Below, piece after piece: positions 1 through 9,935 of a stretch of 22,653 bases of DNA; within the stretch, counting starts at the first letter, position 1; each line of letters opens with the position of its first letter. The stretch covers positions 1-22,653 of the forward strand of contig LSSN01005052.1 in the NCBI GenBank assembly GCA_001970855.1. Reading direction: 5' to 3'. The position numbers and the translations under genes were made by a program. The stretch comes from Smittium culicis. Its lineage: Eukaryota > Kickxellomycota > Harpellomycetes > Harpellales > Legeriomycetaceae. The notes beneath the pieces were generated by a model. That model searched no databases. It was not told where the DNA came from and was given only the letters and a program-made list of their open reading frames with translations.

Positions 1-292
1 CTTTCATATTATTAGTTTAGTCAGTTATAATACATTCTTTCTTTCATATTATTAGTTTAGTCAGTTATAATACATTCTTTCTTTCATATTATTAGTTTAG
101 TCAGTTATAATACATTCTTTCTTTCATATTATTAGTTTAGTCAGTTATAATACATTCTTTCTTTCATATTATTAGTTTAGTCAGTTATAATACATTCTTT
201 CTTTCATATTATTAGTTTAGTCAGTTATAATACATTCTTTCTTTCATATTATTAGTTTAGTCAGTTATAATACATTCTTTCTTTCATATTAT
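1..292. repeat. 40-bp tandem satellite, about 7.3 perfect copies
   Basis: Seven full copies of a 40-base unit start at 1, 41, 81, 121, 161, 201 and 241, with a 12-base partial copy at 281-292. All copies read here are identical. The unit begins CTTTCATATTATTAGTTTAG and ends TACATTCTTT. The array is open at the left edge, so its true length is unknown. Perfect identity implies recent expansion or homogenisation. No coding potential is apparent. Confidence 0.98.
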
Positions 293-3200
293 CAATTCAC
301 ACACACATCTATTATATGTTCATAATATTTAATATTATAATCGACTGTGGTATTAGAATAGTATTTCATAAGATGCAAAGATTTTCTGGTATACAATTTG
401 ATCTTAATTAAGTTTAAATATCCTAATAAAAATTTTTTCCATAAGATGATATTTGTACTTTGCTTCAAAATATCTAAATATTCATGGTTTTTTTATGCTT
501 ATTTATCTAAGTATAAAACATAAAAAAATTTTATGCAATAATACATCGCTAATTATATCTGAACAATATAATCAGTTGTATTCATTCAAATAACTAAAAT
601 TTCAAATTTTTTTAACAAAGTGTTTTGATTTTTCAAATTTGAGTATACATAAAAAATTATCTTGAAGCAGGATTATTGATTATTTTCAAAGACATAGCTA
701 ATAGCTAAATTAGAAATTAAATCTTCAGTAATATCCAATGAAATAAAACAACTCGTATTAGAATTATATTTAGATATCTCTTCGTAAAATTTTATAAAAT
801 ATTTTTATGAATTTATACTTAAATATAATCATAAAGAGAGAAAATTTATCGTGTTCGTTTATTAATTTTGAGATTTATGTTTAAAACGTGAATTTCAGAT
901 TATGGAATTTTTCATAAATTATATTTATAAAAAAAAACCCTTTATTATCAATAATTTTTTAGTTAAACATGATAAATTAATATTTAAATTGAAAAAAATA
1001 AGCAATATAAATCAATTTAGAGCATGATTTTGGAATATTAAAACTTGGAATGTGGATAAATAATTGTTTCTATCAATATTTAATTTCCTGTGATAGTTAA
1101 AAATAAATTACTTTTTGATAATATAAAAAGTAATAAGAAAATTTTTTAATATTACTCTTTGATAGTAAAAAAATTATAATTTAAAGGACATTTGAAAATA
1201 AAATATTATTTAATCATAATCACAATCTAAAAATTAGTAAATATATTTCTGAGGGATTTAAATATGCTATAATTTCTAGATTGCTGTATTGATTAATATA
1301 AAATATTCTACTAAATTATATTCTAATTAATTTATAGATGTGAAAATTTAATAAGTATGAAAAATATAATCATAAATTTCAAGTTCTTTTAAATATAAAA
1401 TTTTCAGATTTTAATTTTATTATTTTGCATTTGATTTGTTTATTACTGCTTGATATTTTTCGCTTTAAATTAATTTTTTCTATATTCATGTTTTAAATTT
1501 AATAAATCTAGTATTTAATGAAAAAAGGTTAAGAATAAATAAAATAGCTTTTATAATTCAAAAATATTATATCGAGTTAGTTTATTAAATTAATTACTTT
1601 ATCTCGCTAATGTAAAATTAATAAAAAAATTTGGTGCTAAGATTAGATATTATTATATGAGTATGGCGAGAAATATTTATTAATTTATCTTCTATTGAGT
1701 AATATATCAGACTTCAAAATAATATTTATTATTATTTGTTATTGTAGACTTAGCGTTGACTAATCATTTTTTTCTAATATAAGTAGAAAATTTTTTTCTG
1801 TGAATAAATATTCATTTGAATTAAATTTATATCCACAATAAAGGAATCAAATATTTTTAAATCATATCATAGATTAGGTTATTTATAAATTACTTATGAT
1901 GTGGCACTAATCCATAAATTTCTTACTTTTTGATACGAGTTAAGAAATAATAAATGTCGAAAATATAATAACTGAACTAAAAAGTATGAAAGACGTTATT
2001 ATTTTCCAAAAATTTTGATCCTGCTGCTAGATTCATTAAATAAAATTTAATTTTGATGTTTATTCATTAATTCCATTGCTTGTTTTGAGCATATTATGAG
2101 TATACCTAAAAAGGATATATTGATATTATTTTTATTTAACTATCGCTTCTGAAAATAATTTTCAGTAATATTTTATTGTTATTTTAATGTTATATTTATC
2201 ATTGTTCAAATTTCATATGTAAATACATGGAATAAATTATAGTCTAATAGCATTTGTATATTTAAAATTTATTCATTTTAATCGTCGCTTAGGCCCTTAA
2301 ATAGTGCTAATATTATCATTTTTAGGTCCTTTTTATATTTATATTATATATTATACAGTGTGATTAATATATTTTAATTTAAGTTACTCTCAAAAAAATA
2401 GTATTAATCATGAATTTGACAGATTTTTCATTAAAATTTGAATTTCCACATATTAACATTCTCTTATTTTTATTATTAAAATGGAAATTAAGATTTGATT
2501 TCTTTATTAAGAATTTATTTATACGGTTTGTAGGTCTTCGAGATTCCCCTAGAAATTTAAATCTATCGATTTTAAATAAGTCGTGAATTAAACTTTTTCA
2601 TTCTGAAATCTTGATATAGTTATGCTAAATCGGGTTTATTATATATAAATAATACTTTTAATTGTTCAAATTTTTAGCCATTGATATTTATTGTAAAATC
2701 TTATGTTGCGTGGTATTTGAAGTCATAGTTTTTTTTTTGAATGGGAAATAAGTGTGCCAAAATCCGATAATTCTTGATTTTTGGTGATTTCGCTCAGTTC
2801 TAATAAACCACCAATAAAAAAACTGAGTAGTTTGTAAGCAGGTATTTTCTTAATTTGAGATTTCGTTATTTTGCTATTTCATTTAGTAATAGTGGCTGAT
2901 ATACTCAATTTTTCATACATCACGATACTTTATATAAACCATCTAAATTATCTTAAATACAGCCACTTCAATTGCTATTTCTATATTTTTTCCTATATAC
3001 GTTTGTATTTCTTTACATATCAGGTTATAAGCAGCGAAAATGTGTGGATTGAAATTAATTTATTAAATGTTACTAATACACGATTTAAAATAGCTGTATC
3101 TGTTGAGGAAAAACTTGAATAGGCTAAAAACAATTTATTTACCTTTATGCATAAAATTAAAAAAATTGAGAGTAAATGCAGGAAAATATCTTAAACCCTA

Positions 3201-3563
3201 TTTCTTGATTATTTATACAATTGAATGGTTTTTTTGCGTATTTTTATTTATATATTTATTTAATAATTAGTATTTATGCAAAATTAATCAAAATTGAACC
3301 TCGATTTCAAAATTCGAGTATTTTTTTCTAATATACGCGTTGTAATTATTTATTTATCATAAGTTCTGATTTAGAAATAGAATTTAACAATTTAAAAATT
3401 TCAGTGAATATTTGTATAAAGAGCAAATAAAAATGAAATAGCAGCAATTAAAATATTTGCATTCGTTGTTTTTGAGGCTTTTTTTTTTTTTTGATTTTAT
3501 ATTTTATTTATTAAAATAATTCGAAAGCATTTTTTGAACTAATAATAATATACGTCTCTTTAA
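293..3563. other. A+T-rich intergenic desert
   Basis: About 3.3 kb of very A+T-rich DNA with no gene or family motif that I can recognise on either strand. An 83-codon plus frame at 2871-3122 opens with TTG, not ATG, and is the length expected by chance at this composition. A run of 14 T lies at 3479-3492, just left of the DDE transposon, and could be the minus-strand poly(A) tail of an old retroelement. Confidence 0.7.
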
Positions 3564-3565
3564 TA

Positions 3566-3869
3566 CAGGGGATTGTATTCTATTTTGCAAAACGGTCTGA
3601 CTATTTTTCAAAATTTCAAAACAATTTTATAATAAAAATTTATTCGCGTCTCAATTTTCAAAATTACTTAAGTAATTTCAAAACGATTTTATATTGCGTA
3701 ATTTCAATTTTGCAAAACTTTCATTCAATTTAGCAAAGCTGTCATTTGACATTGCAAAGGCACTCATTTGTGCGTGCAAAAGAAAAATTTGGGGCACTAA
3801 AAAGCTACTTAAAAAATTTTTTTACAGTGCCATACAAATTTGTAAATAAAAAAAATAGTTACAAGTCAT
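3566..3869 (+). repeat. Left terminal inverted repeat of the DDE transposon
   Basis: This 304-bp arm pairs with 5833-6136 read on the minus strand. Most differences cluster in the subterminal repeat block (about 3711-3780); the outermost 50 bases are identical in both arms. Confidence 0.95.
3709..3781 (+). repeat. Subterminal 21/22-bp repeats, left arm
   Basis: The core GCAAA recurs at 3712, 3733, 3754 and 3776, spacings of 21, 21 and 22 bases, with TCATT at a fixed offset in the first three units. The spacing is two DNA helical turns, so the copies face the same side of the helix. The likely role is an array of transposase-binding sites; that is inference from position and phasing. Confidence 0.8.
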
Positions 3870-4306
3870 CTATCTTTTTTAAAAAAAATAAATAACCTTT
3901 CGCATTTTATCTATTTGAAATGATTATACCTACCCTTTTAATTATTTATTCATTATAAATATACTCGCGTTCTAAATAATTTTTTTTATATAATTTTATA
4001 ATTTTATATCTAAAATTATTAACAAGTAAATATTTATGCTAATTTTATACGTGATATAAATTAAATATCTTCGCTTTGCATTAATTTGGTATTTAATATA
4101 TAAAAATTCATTATTATTTATTAATTCAAAAATATTTAAGAAAAATAATTAAACTATAATTTTCATTGTTTTTTTATCTTAAATTTCAACTAAAATTTTT
4201 GTTTCTCAATTGGTATTTATGGATATAACATATATAATCGTGATTTTTCACCTTGAATAAATTATCCAAAAAGTATTTAATTCAAATATTGAATTTTTTT
4301 TAAAAA

Positions 4307-5315
4307 ATGAAATATAAAACGACAAGTATCTAAGATAGGGAAAGAGTAATTTATGGTTATATTAAATCTAAACCTTCAAAGAAGATATCAGAAGACCTGA
4401 AAATTAAATTAAATACTGTGTATAAAATCATTAAAGCGTACCAGTCAGAATCGAGAATTGCGCCAAAGCCTAAAGGCGGAGCAATTAAATTAAAAGTAAA
4501 TATTGGAATTGAAAGTTAAATAATACGCTTATTAGATGATGACTTTAACTTGAGATTGATTGACATTAAAGAAATGGTTAAAAAAGAATTTGATATTGAG
4601 CTACCAATTTCTACAATACATAGATGTTGTAGTAGATTTTTCTATAATTTAAGTAGAATAAGAATTATGTCAATTAGAAGAAATGATGAAGAAAATTTAA
4701 ATGCCAGGGAAGAATATTCTATAACATACACCGACTATACAGTTACTTATGTCGAAGAAGTTTTTTTTTTTTGTTGATTAGGTAGGATTTTCTCTTTCTT
4801 TAAGGCCTTTATATGGGAGAATAAAAAAAAAAGAAGCTTCTCCGGTTTGTGTAGCACGCATGAATAGATCAAGAAATATATCGACTTGTTGCACAGTAAA
4901 TAAAAAAGGATATAAACTTTTTAAGCCGAGCATTGTAGCCTAAAAGTCAGATCCATTCTGTAATTATATAAAGGATCTTATAAATGATCTCGACTGCTAA
5001 GGTATAGCACGAGGTATTTTAGTTATGGATAATTTTGCATTCCATAAAACAGAAACCATTAAGGAATTTGTTGAAACTACTAACTTTAAATTTTTATATT
5101 TACCCCCGTATTCCCCTTTTCTAAATCATATTGAAAATTTTTTTTCAAAGGTAAAAAACTATGTCAGATATTCTAAGCCTGAAAATGAATCTGATATTTT
5201 TGATAGAATAAATGAAGGATTTGAAAGCGTAACAAGAGAGGATTGTAATGTGTATTATAGAAGCATGAACAAATACTTAATATTATCTGAAAGAAGAGAA
5301 ATAATCGAGCAATAA
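4307..5315 (+). pseudogene. Degenerate DD34E transposase (IS630/Tc1-mariner superfamily)
   Basis: The gene would encode about 334 residues, a normal length for the family, starting at ATG 4307. The first part (4307-4760) carries two helix-turn-helix-like segments, around KISEDLKIKLNTVYKIIKAY and LIDIKEMVKKEF, typical of the DNA-binding half. The catalytic half contains VD-stop-VGF with the first Asp at 4776-4778, MDNFAFHK with the second Asp at 5028-5030, and PPYSPFLNHIENFF with the catalytic Glu at 5133-5135; 34 residues separate the last two. The gene is broken by stops at 4331, 4517, 4779, 4941 and 4998. A one-base length change in the T12 run at 4761-4772 also moves the frame. The final 96 codons (5025-5315) are open. 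The enzyme would cut and join DNA at the TIR ends; this copy cannot make it under the standard code. Confidence 0.92.
4761..4772 (+). other. T12 homopolymer causing the transposase frameshift
   Basis: Upstream codons are in the frame of 4307; VD and everything after are in the frame of 4773. Eleven T would keep one frame, so the twelfth T is either a real slippage mutation or a sequencing or assembly error. Confidence 0.8.
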
Positions 5316-5832
5316 TACATTTTTTTTATTTTATTTGTCTAATACGCATTAATATGCTTTATTTAATATCTGCGACGTTTAAATAGTTAATTTATTTCAA
5401 AATTTTATTAATGAAATAATAAAAGGCAAAAAATACTTTGCGATTTTATATAAAACTTAAAATAAATTAATGATTGCCAATTAATGGAATTTTAGTGCAA
5501 TAGTGTTATAATTAAAAGATTAGTGAGTCTTCACTCTTAATTGAAATATTGTATATAAATTAAATTATATTTGAATAATTCTTACAGTGTATTTATGTAC
5601 ATTTAAAAGTTCGTATATTTCGGGTTCCAATAATGGGCTCGTATTAATCGGATTTATTTAGCTTTAGTTGACGTATTTTTTTTTAGCTTCATTTAATGAA
5701 TTGCTATGTATAAATAGCTAAATGGTATAAATAAGTCATAATAAAAGGTTAGAATTGATGCAATTTCGATAGATTTATCGAGAAATACTTATAGAAATTA
5801 AGAGAAATTAAAAGAGAAATAAAAAATGATTT

Positions 5833-6136
5833 ATGGCTTGTAACCTTTTTTTTTATTTACAAATTTTTATGGCACTGTAAAAAAATTTTTAAAGTAGATT
5901 TTTAGTGCCCCAAATTTTTCTTTTGCGCGCACAAATGAGCGGCTTTGCAATGTAAAATGAGAGCTTTGCAATTTCCAATGACAAATTTGCAAAATTGAAA
6001 TTACGCAATGTAAAATCGTTTTGAAATCACTTAAGTAATTTTGAAAATTGAGACGCGAATAAATTTTTATTATAAAATTGTTCAGAAATTTTGAAAAATA
6101 GTCAGACCGTTTTGCAAAATAGAATACAATCCCCTG
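5833..6136 (-). repeat. Right terminal inverted repeat of the DDE transposon
   Basis: This is the 304-bp inverted partner of 3566-3869. It ends in CCCCTG at 6131-6136 and is followed by the TA duplication at 6137-6138. About 23 mismatches separate the arms by hand count. Confidence 0.95.
5921..5993 (-). repeat. Subterminal 21/22-bp repeats, right arm
   Basis: This mirror array has TTTGC with its final C at 5926, 5948, 5969 and 5990, spacings of 22, 21 and 21. It preserves the phasing of the left arm although the intervening bases have diverged, which suggests the spacing mattered while the element was active. Confidence 0.8.
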
Positions 6137-6535
6137 TATAATCTGTTAATCATATTCAATTTTAAATTCCATTAACTAAACAAAATTAATCTTGAAATAT
6201 AGAGAGAGATGAGTCAATTCTGGAAACATGGAAATGGTAAGTTTGTTCTGATTCAGATGAAACTCGAAATATATTAAGATTTGAAATGGTCCTTAATAGC
6301 GAGAATCTGTTATTTTATTAGATTCTATTATACATTCTGTGATTCAATTCCATTACATGATCTTTGAAATTTTATTCGGGAACCTTTTTTAACAATTTAT
6401 TACAGCGTATTATTTTTAGACCCGAAAAATTCTATATCAACAAATATACTCTATCTGAGGATACAATATAATTCATTTTATATTTATCATGATTTGATAT
6501 TAATCAAAAAATTTATGTGTTTTATAATATCATTT
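6137..6535. other. Non-coding flank right of the DDE transposon
   Basis: About 400 bases of A+T-rich DNA with no motif I can recognise. It may be the 3' part of the LINE fragment just to its right, split from its remainder by the transposon insertion. Confidence 0.4.
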
Positions 6536-6880
6536 TTATGTAATTATCAGATACATCAAATAGTGTAGTTGGAATATTTTAAGATTTATCCTTTCAATTT
6601 TTCGTATAAAAAATATAGTCTGTTCAACTATTTGACCTAGTAAGTCTAGAATAAAACATTCTGAATTTATGTATATATTTTTACCTCTGTCAATTTCAAT
6701 TCCTAGGTATTTGAGAGTCATCGGCTCTTCGATTTATAAATTCTTATTCAAAACTCGTTTGAAAATAGTATTTTAAATCAAATGAGAGTTTTAATTGGAG
6801 CTTTTTTGAATAATAAAAGGGGCGTGGAATTTTTTCTGAAATAAAACCTTTGAGTGATTAGTAATAATTTTTCAATATAC
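6536..6880 (-). pseudogene. Reverse-transcriptase fragment of a non-LTR retrotransposon
   Basis: The minus frame 6721-6536 (61 codons from an ATG) begins MTLKYLGIEID. The KYLGI-x-ID box is a hallmark of the segment just after the catalytic core of LINE reverse transcriptases. The same frame continues upstream to about 6880 with three stops. No YADD-type catalytic motif was found nearby, so only the post-catalytic thumb-side part survives. It is not a copy of the larger LINE at 12.9-17.1 kb, whose equivalent box reads FKYLGIMYK. The ATG at 6721 is most likely an internal Met, not a true start. Confidence 0.6.
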
Positions 6881-8341
6881 TTTGTTATATCGTTTTTATC
6901 ATAAAAAAATTAACCTCAAATTTTATAAATTTTGCTTTTTTTGACTTAAAATAAAAAAAAGTATTAATTTCAAATAAAAAATCTCAGAAATTTTAAAAAC
7001 CATAATTAATAAAGCTAGTTATGTATAAGTAATAAAAATTCTTAATGATAAATATGATATACACATTTATTATTCTTTGATATAAAACATACAGAATCTT
7101 GAGCTTATTTATCGAAACCTTCACTAGCGTCTATTTTTTCTTTCAAAGATATCTGAACTATGATAAAAAAAATTTTGTTGCTATATTTGGAAGCCATAAT
7201 GACAATTAGACTTTAAATGTCATATTAAGTATGATTCAGCAAATTTAATCGATTTTATCAAATAAACCAGTCTTAAAAATTATTATTATAATAATATATA
7301 AGAAAAGTATATTTATTTTCGATTTTATGTCGAAGTAAAATTAGTTTATATTAATATGTCATATTTTAATTCTAAAAATTGGATATCTAATACTGAAATT
7401 CGATATATTTCGCAGTAAATTTAAGAATGTGAAATGTATATTGAGTATTGATAAGCTATATAACATAAAAATATATATTCAGCAAACGAGAAAATAATTT
7501 AAATATCCCCTTCACCATCGATACGAAGAGTTCAAATTAATAATCATAAGATTAGATACTGTATTACTATTCAATTCGAAGATTTAACAATAAGATATTT
7601 ACAGAGTAAAAAATTAACTCAGCGAATGAAATATTATCACTTTTCTCTTCAAACTAATCTTGGGCCTAAGAAAAAAATTTAAATAGGAGGAAAGATGATT
7701 ATCAAGAAATCCAAAATATATCATAAGGGTAAGAAAATAATGAGATAGTTAATATGTTGGTATTAAATATTTGTTTAATAATTCATATTGATTTTTTCCT
7801 TAAGATATATGAGTTTGAATTATTTCCCAGTTGTATTATTCTTCAATACCCCTTTTTTTAAACACCGTAATTAATATTTCTTTTAGATAAGTTTGAATAA
7901 GTACCATCAAACTCAAGATAACTTTTCTTCGGCTTTAAAGAATTTTTGAATGTGGTTAGGGTCATAAAGGCTTGAATTAATTTTTATTTTTAGCTGTTAA
8001 GAGATTTAATTCCATTAGATAAGGAAGAGATTATTAGAAGATTTTTGTATATATATTTTTGTGGAAAATTTTTTCAGAATGAGTAAGTTATTGTAATTCA
8101 CTGTTTTATTATCAAAAAAAGGCTAATGATCCAATCTTGGTTATTCTTTTTTGCACATAGAGATTGTTTTTTCATAGATCAAGTCTAGAATCAGTCCTCA
8201 TGTATTATTTTAAATAGATAATACTTTGATTTAGAATTCAGACTTTCCTTGTAGAAACACTCTCGAAAGAGGTATTGAGTTACAACGTTTACCTTTATCT
8301 TTTAGACATACAGCTGCACCATCAGTCGTATCTTTATTTTC
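6881..8341. other. A+T-rich region, no confident gene
   Basis: I see no convincing coding run or family motif on either strand. Short plus-strand runs near 8030-8200 could be upstream debris of the frame that follows at 8342, but they have stops at about the chance rate. Confidence 0.5.
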
Positions 8342-8827
8342 AAAAGTAGTTTTTAAGCTGAGATTGGTAGTATATTTTATCAACATTTAAGTAGAGTATA
8401 AATTTCAATATGAAGGCTAATAATTAAAGCTAGGTTATGGCCCAGAGAATAGTTTAAAAGATTCTACTACGAAACCTTAAAAGATTATACCTTTTTTTCT
8501 GAACGGGCCCTGGAATATTTTATCGGAAATTCTGAGGATAAAATTGCTGTAACGATTTTTTAACCCATGATATTTGGAAAATTGCTTGGTGACCCCATAA
8601 TTTTGGTCATTACGCGAGTTCTGTATATAAATTTATCCTCAGAACCACTTACTTTCGAAAAAAATAGGCGATTTGCGAGATTTTTTAAAGTGTTTATCTG
8701 AGCTGTAATTTTAGCTGAATTATCATATTCAGATTTTCTCGTTGAATTTTTTTTGTATCAAAATTATTGGATGCGCGAAAGAGCTTTTGATTCTTGTTTA
8801 AATTTTCCAAGGTTTTTTATTTGATAG
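8342..8827 (+). pseudogene. Decayed protein-coding frame, tentative cyclin-box resemblance
   Basis: One plus frame has runs of 36, 45 and 40 codons (8453-8560, 8564-8698, 8702-8821) split only by TAA at 8561 and TGA at 8699; about eleven stops would be expected over this length. Weaker runs in the same frame reach back to about 8342. Residues such as DPIILVITRVLYIN, then PLTFEKNRRFARFF, then a segment with AELSYSDF, LYQNYW and LNFPRFF, recall the order of conserved helices in Pho80/Pcl-type fungal cyclins. If so, the product would have partnered a cyclin-dependent kinase. The resemblance is from memory of the family and may be coincidence. No start codon or promoter is identified, and the upstream end may lie in a different frame around 8250-8390. 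Confidence 0.33.
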
Positions 8828-8909
8828 ATCATTTATTTTTATCAGGCTTATTAATGGATTGATATCAGTTTTTATGATTTCATGATACTTAATAGAGTTC
8901 TTCAGTGAG

Positions 8910-8930
8910 TTTTTTTTTGGGGGGGGGGGG
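8910..8930 (+). repeat. Adjacent T9 and G12 homopolymers
   Basis: A run of nine T (8910-8918) is followed directly by twelve G (8919-8930), the longest G run in the window. Such a tract can fold into a quadruplex and is also a common site of length error in sequencing. Confidence 0.9.
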
Positions 8931-9379
8931 TACATAGATTTTTTATTGGTTAGAGATAGCTAAATATGCAAGTTAAGCTCACACGAGTCTCTCAAAAATT
9001 ATATTAACAGATTTTTTAATTATCTAAAAATGTATAGCTTTAATTTTTAATAATTTTGAATTAATTTGATATATTTTGGATGGTTTTAGCTCGGTAAATT
9101 ATTTAGAATACCAAATAAGAAGTCTGTAAGTAAAATTAAAATAAAAAATAACTATTTTAACTTAAATTTTTTTCAGAAATGGTATTGAAAGAAGAATGTA
9201 AAGTTCAAGTTCAAACGGGAGTTCGTAAACACGTAAAGTGTAAATTTTAAAAAAAAAAATATGCGTGAAGTATAAAAAGATTTATAAATTTCATTAGGTT
9301 ATGAACTGGTTCAAAGTCGCACCCCCCTCCCTTCCCTAGGAAACTTGGAACATTGCTTAATATATATTTTTTGTATTTC

Positions 9380-9380
<1 letters not shown>
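8931..9380. other. Intergenic, no confident gene
   Basis: A small plus ORF at 9179-9250 (ATG, about 22 codons, Lys- and Val-rich) is too short to support. A pyrimidine tract rich in C lies near 9319-9340. Nothing else is recognised. Confidence 0.45.
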
Positions 9381-9448
<68 letters not shown>

Positions 9449-9449
9449 T
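9381..9449 (+). repeat. ATT trinucleotide microsatellite
   Basis: About 22 uninterrupted ATT units. A simple sequence repeat with no inferred function. Confidence 0.97.
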
Positions 9450-9606
9450 TCTCTCCAGGTTTTATTTTTTATAGTAAATAAATGCTCAAAATAAAAGTTA
9501 TAAATTAAGTTTTTTTAGTTATAATTAGGAGCTTTAGTAAGAAGAGATGGTGAATGAAGTGGCGATTAACTATTTTTTATAGGTAAATTTTCCTCCTGGT
9601 TCAATA

Positions 9607-9935
9607 TTAAAACCGTCTGGTTTTAATTTTATCCCAGGAGTCTATTTTATTAGCGTTTTTTCCATCACACGTGATTTTTACTTTTAGGTTATTTTTCCAC
9701 CTAAGGAATATTTTTTCGGCAAGAAAAATTGTGTTAGCTACTGTAGCTTCAGTTTTGGCACGGTATATATATCATATCTCTATCCATACAAAATTTGAAT
9801 ATTAGGAAATTTTATTTTGGTGTCTAAAAAATCAAAAATAATTTCTACTGTCATTCTATTTGGCAGATAATTATTTTTAGAAGAATTATTGGAAATGAAC
9901 TGGAAAATGAGTTTCAGAATTCATTAACTCTTATT
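9607..9935 (-). pseudogene. Possible decayed coding fragment, unidentified
   Basis: Two minus-strand runs lie end to end in different frames: about 46 codons ending near 9797, and 54 codons from 9771 to a stop at 9607. The second contains segments such as TEATVANTIFLAEKIFLRW and CDGKNANKIDSWDKIK, compositionally more protein-like (Asp, Trp, Cys, Gly, Ala) than chance frames nearby. Neither run has a sensible start and I recognise no family. The lengths alone are within chance at this composition, so this is a weak call. It might be another retroelement remnant. Confidence 0.22.

Larger units (their letters stand above)
3566..6136 (+). mobile_element. Tc1/mariner/IS630-type DDE transposon, complete ends, dead transposase
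   Basis: A 2571-bp element has long inverted termini beginning CAGGGGATTG on both ends and is flanked by TA at 3564-3565 and 6137-6138, the target duplication expected for this superfamily. The two 304-bp TIRs match at about 92% by hand alignment. They enclose one degenerate plus-strand transposase gene (4307-5315) with the DD34E signature. Long TIRs carrying internal repeats are an uncommon but known architecture in the superfamily. The ends look intact, so a related active transposase could in principle still recognise this copy. The transposase is broken by several stops and one frameshift. Confidence 0.95.

Noticed and set aside
2871..3122. 83-codon plus open frame
   Set aside because: It opens with TTG, is rich in Phe/Ile/Tyr/Leu, matches no family, and this length is expected about twice by chance in a window of this composition.
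9311..9340. GGTTCAAAGTC resembling a tRNA B box
   Set aside because: No acceptor, D-arm or T-stem pairing could be built around it. The similar GTTCAAAGTCC at about 22,350 fails for the same reason.
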